Source of the DNA: Edolisoma coerulescens | Lineage: Eukaryota; Chordata; Aves; Passeriformes; Campephagidae | Direction of reading: 5' to 3' | NCBI GenBank assembly: GCA_013397115.1 | Contig: VWZW01007303.1 | Span: 778,191 to 842,190 of the forward strand | DNA length: 64,000 nt | Part shown: piece after piece, positions 40,710 to 62,553 of the stretch | Layout: the number at the start of each line of letters is the position of its first letter | How positions within the stretch are numbered: position 1 is the stretch's first letter | Notes under the pieces: model-generated | Database searches by the model: none | The model's input: only the letters and a program-made list of their open reading frames with translations | What the model was told of the DNA's origin: nothing | Position numbers and translations under genes: made by a program

Positions 40710-43700
40710 CTGTGGAAGGCAGAAAAAAGAAATTATTTTCTATTTCTCCTTTTCATAACAACTCCACTAATGAGCATTAACATTATCATCTCCTGTTCTC
40801 CAGCAACACCACAACTTTCCTTGCAGTAACACAGTCTCCTAATGAATACAGAATAACTCTTCAAACCAGTTATTGGATAAGAAAATTTTCTCGAGCGTCA
40901 TCTAAATCATTCCATATGCAATCCCACCAGGCCAGTTTAAAGCGTAAATTTAAAGGTTAATAAGGATATAACATTTTAAGCTGTCAGAAACTATATATAT
41001 TTATCTGTGAAGCTGGAAGGGAATGAGGAAGTTGTAGCAAAGCAACAAAACAGGGGAATCACCACCACAGTACAGCACTTTATAGAATATACACCAGCTC
41101 ACCAGCAAGGAAAATATGCACAAATAATCTTCCCAACCGAGGCACTACAGGCTAAAAGGCAGTTTTTCATTTTAATAACCCCCTCGTTCTATGGCAAAGG
41201 GAAGACAAAATGGCCCAATATTTCTTAAGAAATATGAAAGATCCAAATATTTATAAGTACACTAGGAGAAGAATCTGATAGTCTCATTGTCAATATTTTA
41301 TACAAATAGTGAGCGGCCAGAGGACTTCCCCCTTCACAGGCTTTCAGAGCTGTGTTGTCTGGCAAATCAGAATCTTACAGGAATCAGACTTATTACTGTG
41401 CTTTGTTGGGTAATTTTTTTTTTAAATCAGCCTGCTGCAGGCAGGACATGAACTTCCTCAGACTGAAGCAATAAATGATTTCGGCTTCTTACTGCACAAA
41501 GACAACATCCATTTGGTGAAGAAAAACACATAAACACATATATAGATGGTGTTTATACAGCATTTGTCATGTATAAAGCACCAGGAACTCTGAGCAGGGA
41601 CAATCTGTTTAATCATTATTAAACTGTACTAAAGGCTGTGGATCATGTATTAAAAGTTTTGGATGTCCCATCCCTAAAAGTGTCCAAGACCAGGTTGGAT
41701 GGAGCTTGGAGCAACCTGGGATAGTGGAAGATGTCCCTGCCCATGGCAGGGGTGGGACTGAATGAGCTTTAAGTTCCCTTCAAGCCCAAAATATTCTGTG
41801 ATTCCATGAAATGTGGAAACTGAGACAAAAAAAGGCAGAAATCCAGTATTAAGACACAGGGACCAGCTCTGGATGCCACGAGGAGCTGGCCAGGCACCCA
41901 TTAACTCCCTGAACCTGTCCCTGCATTAATCCAGAGTTGGATGTGCATTAAGTGACACTCTGGAAATCAGGTCTCTGGGCCATTCAAGATCACTCAAAGT
42001 CATAGGAAATCCAAGGGGAAAAAAGTCATTCTGAGAAAGAGACCTCATGCATTTTGCATCTGTGCATACTCATTGCATACGGGGTTAATTCTGACAGGCA
42101 CTCTTAAAATATAGTAATTAATAAAATCACAAACTTCTGGCAATCACTTTCATTATATGGCATCACTCAGTGTCACCTCTTGACTGGCTGTAGGGCAGAG
42201 CCATCACACCACACACAGCACATAAAGTGATGCTGTGAAGACTCTACGTGGGCACAACAGCTCAGCCACGTGCAAAAACAACTCTTTTGTGCTATCAATG
42301 GACTCGTGCCAGTCAAGAGGAGAGGCTGTGGACTGATGGCTCGAGTTCTCAGAGACCCTGATAGCACTTTGACATCCCAGCTGTGACTCCGGTGGCAAAT
42401 CCCTGCTGAAAGCCCGTGTTTCTTGGGACACTCCCTCAAAGACCCAGCTCTGCATCCCAGGATGCCAAGGTGCTGGGGGAGATAAATGCACAGAGACTCA
42501 TGCAGGGAAAAGCCCAGCCACTGGCAGGTCGCTGTTTCCATGAATTCTGCAGGGAATGGCCTCTATAAGGACAGCCAGTCCTAATGCACATCCTCATGGT
42601 ACCCAAATGAGGAGACTCATCTGAATTTAAACCCAGTTTGAACAGCAAATTATCCCGTGGCAAACATCCCGTGGGAAATCCCATTTCAGTTCAGACCAGC
42701 AGCACTTTTGTGACCCCCCACTTACCACAAGTGGGTTTGCCATGTGGAGCAATCCAGCAGCATTCCAATCTCCTTCCTCCTGGATGAGGCTAAACCAGAA
42801 AAAGCTGCTCTCTCCCAAAGGAGCAGATGTGAGTGGTGCCCTGACCACACCGTGCTGCCCCCAGGACCAGGCTGACAATGGTCAGAAGCATAAACCTATT
42901 CATGGTTATGTTTAGTTCTCCACATCAAAAATCTGGCTCTAAAGCCCCAACCCTGTCATGCCTCTCCTTGCACAGGCTGATACATTTTGGTTCTGAGCAC
43001 CTGCTGCCAGCTGGGACCTTCAGGAAGGATCCTGAGCCTTGCAGCAGCTGCACTTCCACTGAGCTCGGTGCAGGCAAGGTGTATTCAAACCTTGGCTGGA
43101 AACCTGCTGACCTCTGCCTACCTGAAGGGGACTCTTTGCTAACTGAATTAACTTTCTGACAATTTCACAGGTAATTTCCTATACAGTTAAAACACAAAAT
43201 ATACTAAAACTCAAGCTGATGGCACCTCTAATTGCCCTAAGAGGAATATTCACTCCAGCAGGTTCATTTTTAAAAGAATGTGAAAGTTAAACACGTCAAA
43301 AATGACTCCCCAAATGTGTCACAAAAGACACATTCTCAGGAATATGAGGAACCACAACGTTTCTTCTTTGGATTCCAGGAATATCTTTGCCCATGAGATC
43401 TTGACTCAATCTGTGGCTCAAGATCAGTTACCTGCTTTTTAAAGGGATGATCTTGTGACTTGAATCTGCACATCTAAGAAGACTTGAAAGATCTGACTGT
43501 AAAGCAAAGTGTGCATTGGGACAGCTCGACTTTCTGTTCGTCTGATCCCGACTGCAAAGGCAGCAGGGTCAGCGCTGTCGTGCTACTCGAGAGGGAACTG
43601 AAAGGACACACAGAGCTCTCAGATCTCAAAAATAGGTTTAAAGGCCATTGGGCACAAAAGCCAAGGCAGAAAGTGAAGAATCCTGCCATCCCAGATCCTG

Positions 43701-45732
43701 ACATGGGCCCACCTAAGTTCCTCCAAGGTTAAAAGTTGGCTGATATTGAGACCCCTCAGCCTAGAATGCCACTAACATCCCAGGAAGGACTAAGGAAAAT
43801 ACATCAGTGCCAAAAACCTAAAAAATTCATTCTCTTCCTGCCTTACTGACAAGGTATCTTTTCTCTTGGTGCAGATGTTATGAGCAGTTCATTTCTGTCA
43901 GTGTTTCAGGGCACAAGGCAGGTGCAGCAGGATTCGGTGTGAGGGCTCCGGATTTACAGCAACAAACTTTTCCCAGTCTCATTTAGAGCAACAGTGTCAC
44001 CTCAGATCAGACTGTCACTGCCAGGGGATGGACATTTAGCCTTTTGGATTAGATGGGAGCAGGGGAATGGTGGGAAGCAGCTGCTTGGAGGATGCAGCAT
44101 TGCAAACATCCTCAGTGCTCTCTCCGAGGGTCTCAACCCCTGGACCATCCCACAGGATGGTGATGGACCCCGGGGCCCTCACAAGCTAGCTATCAATCCA
44201 CAATTTAGGGATATAAAAGCTGGAACAGCTGGGAGAACAGGGTTAATTCACTGGCACCCAACCAGGGCCACTTCCAGGAGAGTCTCCCATCTAATTCACT
44301 GCAGGCTCATCCTGAGCAGAAACACCATATGAAGCCTCCTGTGTCACAGCTTCTCTCATCTGCCTTTCTATCCCTGCCCTCATGTAAGTCAATGTTGTAA
44401 AAAAGAAAAGTATTTTAAAATATTGGTATTATCATCAGGAATACAGGGTTTGTATTTAAAGCAGAAATGCAAAGTAAGCTTAAATGATTATATTCAATGA
44501 GTATATTGGGTTCTTGGCCTTAAGTCTGGCTTTTAAGTCCTGATCCTGTTGTATTAAACCAGGTAGGATTCAAAACTCATTTGTTGATTCAACACAGTTA
44601 CATCTAATATCTAATGTAAGAAGCTGGGAGGTTGTGGCCTTATTCCCATTCACTGCTTTACATGTGAGGACATAAACTGGTTAAAACCTGAATCTGTTCC
44701 CTTGACTCAGGAGAGGACATGGATGTATTTACCTTATCACCACATGATGATGCTATTTTGAAACCAGGTAATAATCAGGTATAATGACCAAAGAAATGGT
44801 CAATTCATTTAATTTAAGTGAAAATTATACCCCTGCATCAGGGTGTGCTGCAGCTGGTGGTGAACCAGAACCTCAGCCAGCGTGGCTTGAATAAATCAGC
44901 ACCAGGGGCTGGGCAGGCGTGGGGCTTGCAAATCCAAACCTGCTTTCCATATTCTCCAGGGACGTGTAAACAAAAGCACATGACTACCAGGCTCATCTGA
45001 AATACCTCATTAAACCAGGGAATGGGTTATTTCAGCCTTTTTAAAACACACACAGAAATGCCAGAATGATGAAAGAAGAGATGGGAGTTTCTCGCAGTTA
45101 TTTAAACCTTGACACTAAACATATTTCCAGTCAGAAAAGTTCTCTTCTGAACCTGACAGCTTATCTTGTTATAGTTTAAAATGAGGCTCTTTTAAGTCTC
45201 TTAAGAAAATCCCTTGAAATAGGAAGAGGCTGTTTGTGGCTTTAGTTTAAAACCACAATATATTAGCAAAAATATACAGTGAAACAAGCCCAGCATTAAA
45301 CTGGTAAGTGCTGAACACTGGCTGGCAGGAGCAGAGAAAAGGTACCATGGCCAAGGCTCTGCATGAAATTTTTGGTCCACATTACCCTCAGCTGTTGGCT
45401 GGAGATTTTTAAAGAGTGGTCCACCTAAACCACCACAGATTTTGAGATTTTGAAACTTTTTTCCCTTTGTGGACAATAGTTTTAGTGGCTTTTCTTCACG
45501 GACACGTGTTTCATTTGCTATTGTGATCCTCTGCTGCAACAAAAAGGAGCACTCTCAGATATAGCAGTTCCACTGGTTCTGGATGCAATTTCTGCCAATA
45601 TTCCCAATTTCCCCGTCTTTGTGGTTTTGACTGAATTCTTTATTGTTCCAAGAACACAGATTTGTGGCTTCATTTAACAAGCACTGTTAAACCAGAGTTC
45701 GCGAAAAAACTATGTAAGCATTTAACACTTAC
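40710..45732 (-). other. CUX1: CUX1 intron between visible exons 3 and 4 (5.0 kb)
   Basis: Contains one CR1 3' end (41668-41807, plus orientation). Frames at 42173-42878 (minus) and 43484-44332 (plus) show no known family. No RNA gene seen. Confidence 0.88.
41668..41807 (+). mobile_element. CR1 LINE, short 3' end fragment
   Basis: Starts in the CCCATCCCTAAAAGTGTCCA block and ends ATTCTGTGATTCCATG. Plus orientation, about 140 bases. Confidence 0.9.
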
Positions 45733-45791
45733 TTTAATTCTTTCTTAACCTCTTCATAATCAGCCTGTCCTTTCAGTTTTTCTTCCAGTTG
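45733..45791 (-). CDS. CUX1: CUX1 visible exon 3: short coiled-coil exon (59 bp)
   Basis: This short exon encodes QLEEKLKGQADYEEVKKEL plus two bases (AA) of an Asn codon completed by the next exon. The acceptor is TTTTAAAG before CAACTGG and the donor is TTAAA followed by GTAAGTG, close to the consensus. Its phase is 0-2, so it must be spliced together with visible exon 4 (phase 2-0) to keep frame; the pair adds exactly 36 codons. Only 5 of its 19 full codons end in G or C, in sharp contrast with visible exon 5. The content is charged, helical coiled coil. The sequence matches human CUX1 residue for residue as I recall it. Confidence 0.95.
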
Positions 45792-54295
<8,504 letters not shown>

Positions 54296-55379
54296 TTATT
54301 ACAAGAACATTCATCAATTCATGCCTGACTGAATATAATTGATTTTCCTAAACACTCAACCTAATAAATGTTAGAAAAAAACATAGAATGTGATGGATTT
54401 TTATTTTAAACAGTACAAGGAAGAAATAATTGAGCGATTATGACAGTAATTTAACGCTAGGAGCAAGGAATCCCCTGCTGATACTAATGCTGCGGCCCAC
54501 TGAATTTCCCAGACTGAATAAATACAAGTGGAAATGGAGTCTTTTTATTCAATTTCTTTCTATTCTCATAGACCAAGCAGATTTTATTGCAAGGCTCCTC
54601 ATGGGAATAATTCTCACGGGTAAATGCTGAATTAAAAGATATTCTGACCACTCTCTCAAACACACATACAATGTTGTGGGCTGTCTTTCTGCAGTAATTA
54701 TTCCCTAAAACACGAATTCTTAGATTCTGTTCTTTCAGCAGGTCTAGTTATTCAACAATATTTAACCCTAAAGTGACAATTTTGCACAGCTCAGTTAGCA
54801 GCTGCTGAGGATTTATGCAATAGCTGATAAGCCTCTGACTTGGCTACTGGTCAAAATTCCCATCTAAATATTGAATAATAATAGAAAGGAGAAAGGCAGA
54901 ACAACGAGGAAAAATTTTCTGTACGAGAGTTTGGGTAGAGACAGATGGATCAGTAACTTCAGGCAATAAATAGCAGCAAAGTCCTTTTCATAACTGTCTG
55001 TAAGCTTCTGTTAGAAATGGAACAAAACCTGGTTGTTTTACAATATACGCTCCTCCTGGCAAGACTGTCTTCTCTCTTTTAAAAAAAATTTATTTTATTG
55101 TTATAAAACCACACTGCTTTCCTCCTTGAGTAATCACTGCTTTTTGCCTGGGCTACTCCATGCAAATCAATCATGCTGTGCCTTCAGAAAATATCCAAAA
55201 CAATTTTCTGTCTCCACTTCCAACACCCATCACCAATTCTACCAAACCCATCAGCTGCCACCAGTGAGGGTCAAAACTTTTCTTGACCAGAATGACAAAT
55301 TCCCACTGCCATTTTTAAGCCACCAAAACTGCCACAGACTCCTTGCTAATTCTTTGGAAAACCTAGGTCATCTAAAATA

Positions 55380-55556
55380 GTGAATCTAGAACACAGAGCA
55401 AATATAAAGCCTGTAGTGAATATAAAATTATAGTGAATATAGAAGCTATAGAAAATATATGACTTACAGTTATATAAAACCTATAATGAATATAAAATCT
55501 ATAGCAAATATAAAATCTAGAGCAAATAGAAACCCTACAGTGATGTAACCCCTATA
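55380..55556 (+). repeat. Degenerate 18-bp minisatellite, about ten units
   Basis: Ten consecutive units of 17 or 18 bases, each close to GTGAATATAAAATCTATA, fill 177 bases without gaps: starts at 55380, 55398, 55416, 55433, 55451, 55469, 55486, 55504, 55522 and 55540. Three units are one base short. The units differ from one another at several positions, so the array is old or evolving slowly. Non-coding, intronic. Confidence 0.85.
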
Positions 55557-57137
55557 GCCCTGTCTGTGTGGGCTCTGACTTCCTCACCAGTCAAAGCAGA
55601 CTGTGCATGTTTAATCAATGAGTAAACTAACAGCAATCAAATACTAAACGCATCATCTGCGCTATTTGCTCACAACATTGTATTAAATGATTTTGCATAG
55701 GTTCTACAGCTGTAATTAAAATGTGATTGTAAAAAGTACAGTGACGTGGCTCCAGTAATCAGAGCAGGGGACACAACCTATTGTGTGCCTGGAAAACACG
55801 GAAACAGCAGTAAAAAAGGCACAAAAAGAGGGATTTATGTTGTTTATGCAGCTGGATAATATTAGGATAAATACTGAGCTAACAACACACATTGAGATAA
55901 ATTATTTTCCGGTACTTTATTAGATGTGCAGCTCCATATATTGATCTAATAACTGCAGAACAACTCCAGCAAAGCAGGACAAGTTACTACACTGTGGCAC
56001 TTGCTCTTCCATCTACTGCTGTATAAGTAATGGGTTTTGCAGCCTTGAGCAATTCTGCTGATGGCTTCCATTCAGTGCAGCATTGTTTGGAGAATCTATT
56101 CAGCTCGCATGCGAGCAAACCACAGAGGATATTGCTAATAGGTGGTACATCTGCATATACAGTGAGCTGTCAGCTGCCCTTTCTGCACAGCCTCCCCAGC
56201 CAATTCCCAACACCTGTTGTGATCCTCGGAATAATACCAGACAAGATTTCATACTAGGCATTGTTAAAAATACATCAGCACAAACTCTGGGCAATTCTAC
56301 TTGGGAAATACTGGTCAATTTCCCTCTTTTTTTCCCCCTCTCACAGAATGGAAGCTTTTTAGAGCCAGAATTACAGACGTGCTCAGTGTCTGGAAAGCAC
56401 TTTTGGGTGCTATTGCAATATAAATTATAAATGACACACAAAACCCTGCTAAAAGAATGGTAGTTTCAAATCTGAGCACTGACAAGTTTAGAAAGGCCAA
56501 GCCCGAGGCCGGTGCTCAGCCACCCCCTGTGAGGGTTTCAGGAGTGGGATGGCACCACACAGGACCTGCTGTGGCTTTTTCCCACTGAGATCCCCATCTC
56601 CATCCAGCTCTGAGAGGAACATGCCTTGGTGAGTGGATCCTTTGCTTTGTCCTCTTGTTCCGTGTGTGACCCCTGCACTCATTTGCTCCGAGCTAATCCT
56701 GCTCTCCTCTGCCGATGGGATTAATCGCTTCCTCACGGAAGCTGTGCTGCACCCCCAGAATGCTTCAGGACGTCAAGGAAAGCACTGGCACAAGCCCTGT
56801 TTGGGCTCCTGGAGCCCCTGGCACGTCTCCCTGCACGGCAGCACTGCCTGGAGGCTCCCAGCGTGGCAGGAGCTGCCCCTGCCCGTTCCTGCGCCCAGAC
56901 CCCGCACGGGGGCTGCGGTGCTGCTCCCCTGCCAGACCCTCTGGGTTTGCCTCTTCCACTCCCACCCCTCTCTGCTCGTCACTCTGTCCCCTTCTTAATT
57001 CAGTCTGGCTGCTGGAAGCACCATTTCTATCTCTGTGCTCCACGGCGCCTTCAGCTCCAGGCACGCAAAACCCAGCTCGTACCTCGCACGACCTAATGAA
57101 CATTCACAAACTTCCAGAATGAGCCTTACCCCCACGA

Positions 57138-57190
57138 TTTCCTCCTTCCTCTTTTCCTCCTTCCTCTTCTCCTCCTTCCTCTTCTCCTCG
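57138..57190 (+). repeat. 15-bp pyrimidine tandem repeat
   Basis: About 3.5 copies of a unit near TCCTCCTTCCTCTTC. The plus strand is almost pure pyrimidine and the gene strand pure purine. Spurious Arg/Lys/Glu-rich frames on the minus strand come from it. Confidence 0.85.
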
Positions 57191-57920
57191 TTGCTTCTTC
57201 TCCAAATGTCCTCACAAAAGGTCCTCCAAGTGTCTGTGTCCCGGGGTCTCTCCCCATTCCCTCCCCACCACGAATCCCTCTCCCTGTTGTGCTCCCATGC
57301 TGATGTCTCCAGTCGTGGCAGGGGCAGCCTGCAGAGTGTCTCCCCTCCCTGTGCCCCCACAAAACCTTACATCACATCCAGAAAAAGCAAAACCTGCCTG
57401 GTTAATGTTCACCCAGCCGGAGCAGTGACAGACTGCAGCGTGCCTGGGACAGGCACCGACAGCAAAGCCTGAACAAATTCAAACCAGCTTCTACTGAGTT
57501 TCTGTGAACTCTTTTTTCCAGACTCTTACAGGCTGGCCAAACTTGAGGCTGTTTTTTAATTATTATTATTATTTTTTTTATTTTTCTACTTGAAGCAGCA
57601 GAAGATACAACCCTGAGAAAAAAGAGAACCGTCCCTCGTCAAACCCCTTCTATTAAATCCAGGCACAGCAGGCTCCTCACCAAAACAGCAAGAAAAACTC
57701 GTAACATCTGGGGGAAAATGGATTTTTTTTCCTAATCTTGTTCTTAAAAATGGTTGAACAATTTTTCCTGAAGTAAGAAAAAAGGGCGCAGCCAGAGACA
57801 GGCACCCAGTATGGAAAATGGCTAAAGCTGAGGAATCTTGCACAACTTGGAGCCACTGGAAAGTTCACAAAACCTTCTGTTTGTGTGAAACTGTCCCAGT
57901 CCAGCTGAGAAATACATAAG

Positions 57921-58246
57921 AGATTCATAGAATCAAGGAATGGCTTGGTTTGGAAGGGACCTTAAAGCCCATCCAGACCCCCCCCTGCCATGGGCAGGGA
58001 CACCTTCCACTGTCCCAGGCTGCTCCAAGCCCCGGCCAACCTGGCCTTGGACACTCCCAGGGATGGGGCAGCCACAGCTTCTCTGGGCACCCTGTGCCAG
58101 GGCCTCCCCACCCTCCCAGGGAACAATTCCTTCTCAATATCCCATCTAACCCTGCCCTCTGGCAGTGGGAAGTCATTCCCTGTGGCCTGTCACTCCAGGC
58201 CCTTGTCCCAAGTCCCTCTCCAGCTCTCTGGGAGCCCCTTTAGGCA
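57921..58246 (-). mobile_element. CR1 LINE, 3' end fragment
   Basis: Starts AGATTCATAGAATCAAGG, then GGAAGGGACCTTAAAGCCCA, the CCCAGGCTGCTCCAAGCC block and the CACTCCAGGCCCTTGTCCCA block. It extends about as far as the copy at 2529. Minus orientation; looks relatively young because the blocks are well preserved. Confidence 0.93.
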
Positions 58247-59499
58247 CTGGATATGCCATAGCACTGCTGCTTTTCACCAGTCAGTGCTAAAACTCTTGGT
58301 TTCTTACTCCCAAATCCTATGCACAGCCTAAAAAACCCCTCAATCACCAGTGACAGTCACACTAATGGCCTTGATGAAGCTCATGCAAATCCAGTGTTGC
58401 CCAAAATCCTATTTTTCAGGATAGTTCAGTCATACAATTCCTCCTAATACCTACACCGCTGTTTTCTAGTACAGAACTACCTCCCTGGTAACAGAATATT
58501 TCAAAATACTTCCATTTTCCTTCATACAGCAGGTAAATATTGTACTGCTCACAGTGGAGCTGGGAGGTCACGACTGTAACGCTGCCGTGTGCTTTCCAAT
58601 TAAAAATAGAAAAAAAGCGCCTTACACAATATATCCAGTTTAAATTATTCTCCTTGTTTCCTGACAAGATAATGAATAGCATGAACCGAGTGCTCTTCTA
58701 CTTACAGTAAAATGTTAATTTGATCAAAGACCAGTGGTGTGAACAGCAAAATGAGATACTTATGTGAAAAAAAAAGTATAACCTTTCCCTTAAAGTTCCA
58801 CCAGCCAAACTGTATTTCCTTATTCCATGCTAAATTCAGTGCTGTGTGTGGGAAAATCTTCCTATGGGCGAGGAGTGGGTATTATCACAAGTAATTCTGC
58901 TGCAGTTAATGAGCCTGGTTATGGCAGCAATCACCACACTTGGAGCTGACATTCGGACTTGCAAGCTGCTGCAAAAGCTGTGTTTTTCAGAGTACAACAT
59001 CAATTAAAACACACTGGTTCAATGTGCTTTAATTTCCCAACTTTTCAGGTATAAAAATTTGCTATGAAACCTTTAGATGGCCCTAACTTCCACAGAACAG
59101 CAGCAAGGTTAGCAGAAGATCAGGGACATGAGAGATTTTTCAGGGCTCTGGCACCTATTTTTCCCAACAATGGAGAATTACATGGAAAAAAAGAAAAAAC
59201 TCCACCAACCAGAAGAGGTTGGGCTGTCTTCATTCTTGTCTTCAGGCTATTGCACTTTCCTCTGTGTGCTGAAAGGCTGCCAGATAAATGTATTCCCAAC
59301 TGATAGCCAGGCATTTGCAGGAAACTTGTGTTTGCATGAAAATAATATTAACCATATTTTGCCTTTATACAGAATTTCTCCGTGCAAGGAACCCAATGCC
59401 CTTTGTAAAGTAAATGTCATTATTCCCTTTTTACAGACAGTGAAATCCCAGGATTAGGTGAATGACTTCATCTGTCGTGAAGCAGTGTAACTTAATTGG

Positions 59500-59650
59500 A
59501 TCCATGGAATGGTTTGGGTTAAGGAAAGGAACCTTAAATCTCATCTTATTCCATCCCCTGCCACGGGCAGGGACACCTTTCCCTACACCAGGTTGCTCCA
59601 AGCTCCATCCAACCTGGCCTGGAGCACTTCCAGGGACGGGGCAATTCCCC
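59500..59650 (-). mobile_element. CR1 LINE, short 3' end fragment
   Basis: Starts GGATCCATGGAATGGTTTGG and includes GGTTGCTCCAAGCTCCATCC and CTTCCAGGGACGGGGCAATT. Diverged, with small insertions. Minus orientation. Confidence 0.88.
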
Positions 59651-60803
59651 AGGGCGATGGCACACAATGAAAGCATCCAGTTCACTGCCACGGGAGTGAG
59701 AAATAAAAGCAAATCCTCTGGCAGTGCCAGTGTCAGCCTTGGTGCAATGCAGGAGTCATGGCAGGATGGATTCCCTTCCTCATGGAAGTGCAAACCCAAG
59801 GATGCCTCCTCAGGGGTGTGGTGGGTCACAGCAGCCCCCCCGAGCACCAGCACCACCTGTATTGTGTTGCACTTGTGCTGCTGAGTGAAAAGGGGAATTT
59901 ATTCCATCTGCTGCTCACAAACATACATATTTTATGGCAATCTCACTTAGCAGGAATATCTTTTCGAACCATTTTCCAATGTGATTTGTTGGAGACAGGA
60001 AGGTGCCATACCCAAGGAAATAAAAAATAATCTTGAGAGCAGCATTTCTGCTAAAACACCCTGGTGAGGTTTTCTTTCTACTTTTATAGCAGACACTGTT
60101 TTATGTATTTTAGTGGCAGTTTGGCTCCAAAAAATGCTTAAATTCACAAACCCTTCCTCTACAGACTTTCAAACCCAACACTACATTTCTAAGGAATAAA
60201 TGGTACTGATTCAGTCTAGATTCTTTAATAAAAGCTTCTATATTTTAGAAAGTACAGTTTTCTTGATTAATTGGTATCAGAAGTTTCTACATTTGACTTC
60301 CTTTTCCCAGAAAAAATAAGAAGTAGAAATCTGGGAGCACTATCAGCACTGTGAAGATGGAAAGAAAACCAATGGAAACATTTGGCTTTTCCAAAGGGAC
60401 AACAGAAGAAAAAAAAATTAATTCTTCATCGATAGCTTACAAAATATAGTCCACACACACACAAAATAAAGTCTCATGTTCTCTTTCTGTTACCACTCTC
60501 AAAATCTAAGGATACCTATACTTGAGTCTGCTTTTCAAATCTATTCCCTCCTCTTTCAGATTAAAATACAATAACCCAGGATCAAACAACCCTAACCAAA
60601 GTTCTTCTCTTTTTGTTTTAAAAGTGAAAAACCACTTTTTTCTTTACAGAAAGCTCAAATTACAAAGCCCATTAGATTTCATTTTTTTAAACTATGTGAT
60701 CAGTGTATAAAGCCAGAAGAGGGATCTGGATACATCAATGACATGAAGCCACAAATTCAGACTCAGTATTAAAATAAATAAGCCTTAATAATAAAATAAG
60801 CCT

Positions 60804-60831
60804 TTTAATAAATAAATAAATAAATAAATAA
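60804..60831 (+). repeat. (TAAA)n microsatellite
   Basis: A run of six to seven TAAA units, inside a wider A/T-rich stretch (60770-60850) that also has a duplicated AATAAGCCTT word. Confidence 0.9.
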
Positions 60832-62541
60832 CCTTAAAATAAGCCTTCCTGTCATTGAAAAAATTTAAAACTCCAAAATATTTCTGTTTTCACAACCTGG
60901 GAATTATTCTTTCCAACAAAAACCTCCCTTTTTCTCAGGCACAACTGGATGATTCCAGGTTGCTGGATGAAGTACAGGAACAGAACAATAATTCATTTGA
61001 ATAAATTTGTCATCCCAAAAGATTCTGTGACTTTGCTGCCATAAACACTTACTGGAAAGGTATAAACTTGAAAAGGTACAGGAAAGTGCTAATCATAAAT
61101 ATTTGTCTAAAATAAACAGTCACACAACTGTAACTGCTGTGAATGCAGGAAAGTACACTGGAGCTTCATTAACTTCCCTGATTGGAAATTAGAATATTCT
61201 GGGAATCAAACAATAAAAAATTCAAAGATGCTGTATCCCAAACTATGATAAATCATTTATTTTGACAAGTACGGGTAGTTTAGTTTTAATTATTTATTCT
61301 TATACTTCGTAGCATATCAGAAAATATGCAGTGATTTATTGTGCAAAATGAAATCTTAATAAAATGAGTCCCTTCCTCAAACTACAGCATTATTAAATCT
61401 TCATGGAAATGCAGGGGGAACTCGTGGGTTATGTTATCAAGTTTTGTCATTGAGCTGCTGGGTTAATAAAGTGAAAATGAGCCATTCCTATTGTATTTGG
61501 CTCTACTGTGCCCCCAGTCCTGCACAGGCCTGAGCCACTCGAGTCCCACAACCTTGGGGATGAGGAGAGGGCTGGACAGGGATTCTGCACCCTCCTGCTG
61601 CCTGGGAGATGATGCAGCTGCATCTTTTATCATGAAACCAGAGGGGGTTTTGGCTTCAGACCCCACACCCCTCCTAAAGCTCCATGGCAGGACCTAGCGA
61701 CTCCTTTCGAGGCCGGTGCGGTTCACCAGACATTTTAATGTACCATTCTTGCCCTTTTTTATATTAAAAAAAGCTCTCAGGACTTTCAAAGGGAAGGGTT
61801 ACACCCGTGTCACCCTCACAGGGAGCATAACTTGGGGTATCCTGAGCTTTGCCAGTCAGAATGGACCAGCCCTGCCATAAAACCCCACTCAAGATCGTGG
61901 ATTAATGGCACTGAGCACCTGGATGAGCAGCTGAGGAAGAAGGGGCTGTCTCCACCCCTCATCTCCAGCACCCACCTCGGTCCCAGGGAGGGATTAATTT
62001 CTCCCACTGTTATGTTTTGTGGGAAAATTCAGTTTACACCTTGAGTTAATGACACAATGGAGAGGGAGGGAGCTTTGCGGTCACTACCCCTCCTTCTCTC
62101 TGAGCAGAAAATTGCAAAGCTCACTGGTATTTAAAGGCAATTATTTTGATGAGCCAGTAATTTGTTCTGGGGATGGTACCATGCAAAGTAGCCCAGAAAG
62201 CTCCTGCATGAAAAAACTCGAGGATGCAAGTGAGGAAAAATATTGGGAGAAAAGAGGGGATGGAGTTGAAGACTGGTCCCTGCTTTACCCAACAGGACAC
62301 AGGGGTGGGAGTCACAACATCAGCTCTGCCCCTGTGGGTTTTATCATTTTTATGGGCACCTGGACCACGGTCAGGGAGCCCATCCACCCCCTGTTCCTGC
62401 AGAACTGGAGAGGGAAAGGCACTCCCCACCCCACAACAGCGAGGGAAGTTCTGAAGTGCCAGCTCTAGATTTAAAAAGGGCAGTAACTGGGAAAGGCATT
62501 TTCAAGAAATGTCAGATATATAAAAATTTACACCAATTTTG

Positions 62542-62553
62542 CCCCCCCCCCCC
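62542..62553 (+). repeat. C12 homopolymer
   Basis: Twelve consecutive C bases following TTTTG; likely length-variable and error-prone in sequencing. Confidence 0.9.

Noticed and set aside
56715..57472. Overlapping 110-145 codon frames on both strands in a G/C-rich section
   Set aside because: The frames conflict with each other, and low-complexity runs derive from the 15-bp pyrimidine repeat. Kept only as a composition anomaly in the findings.
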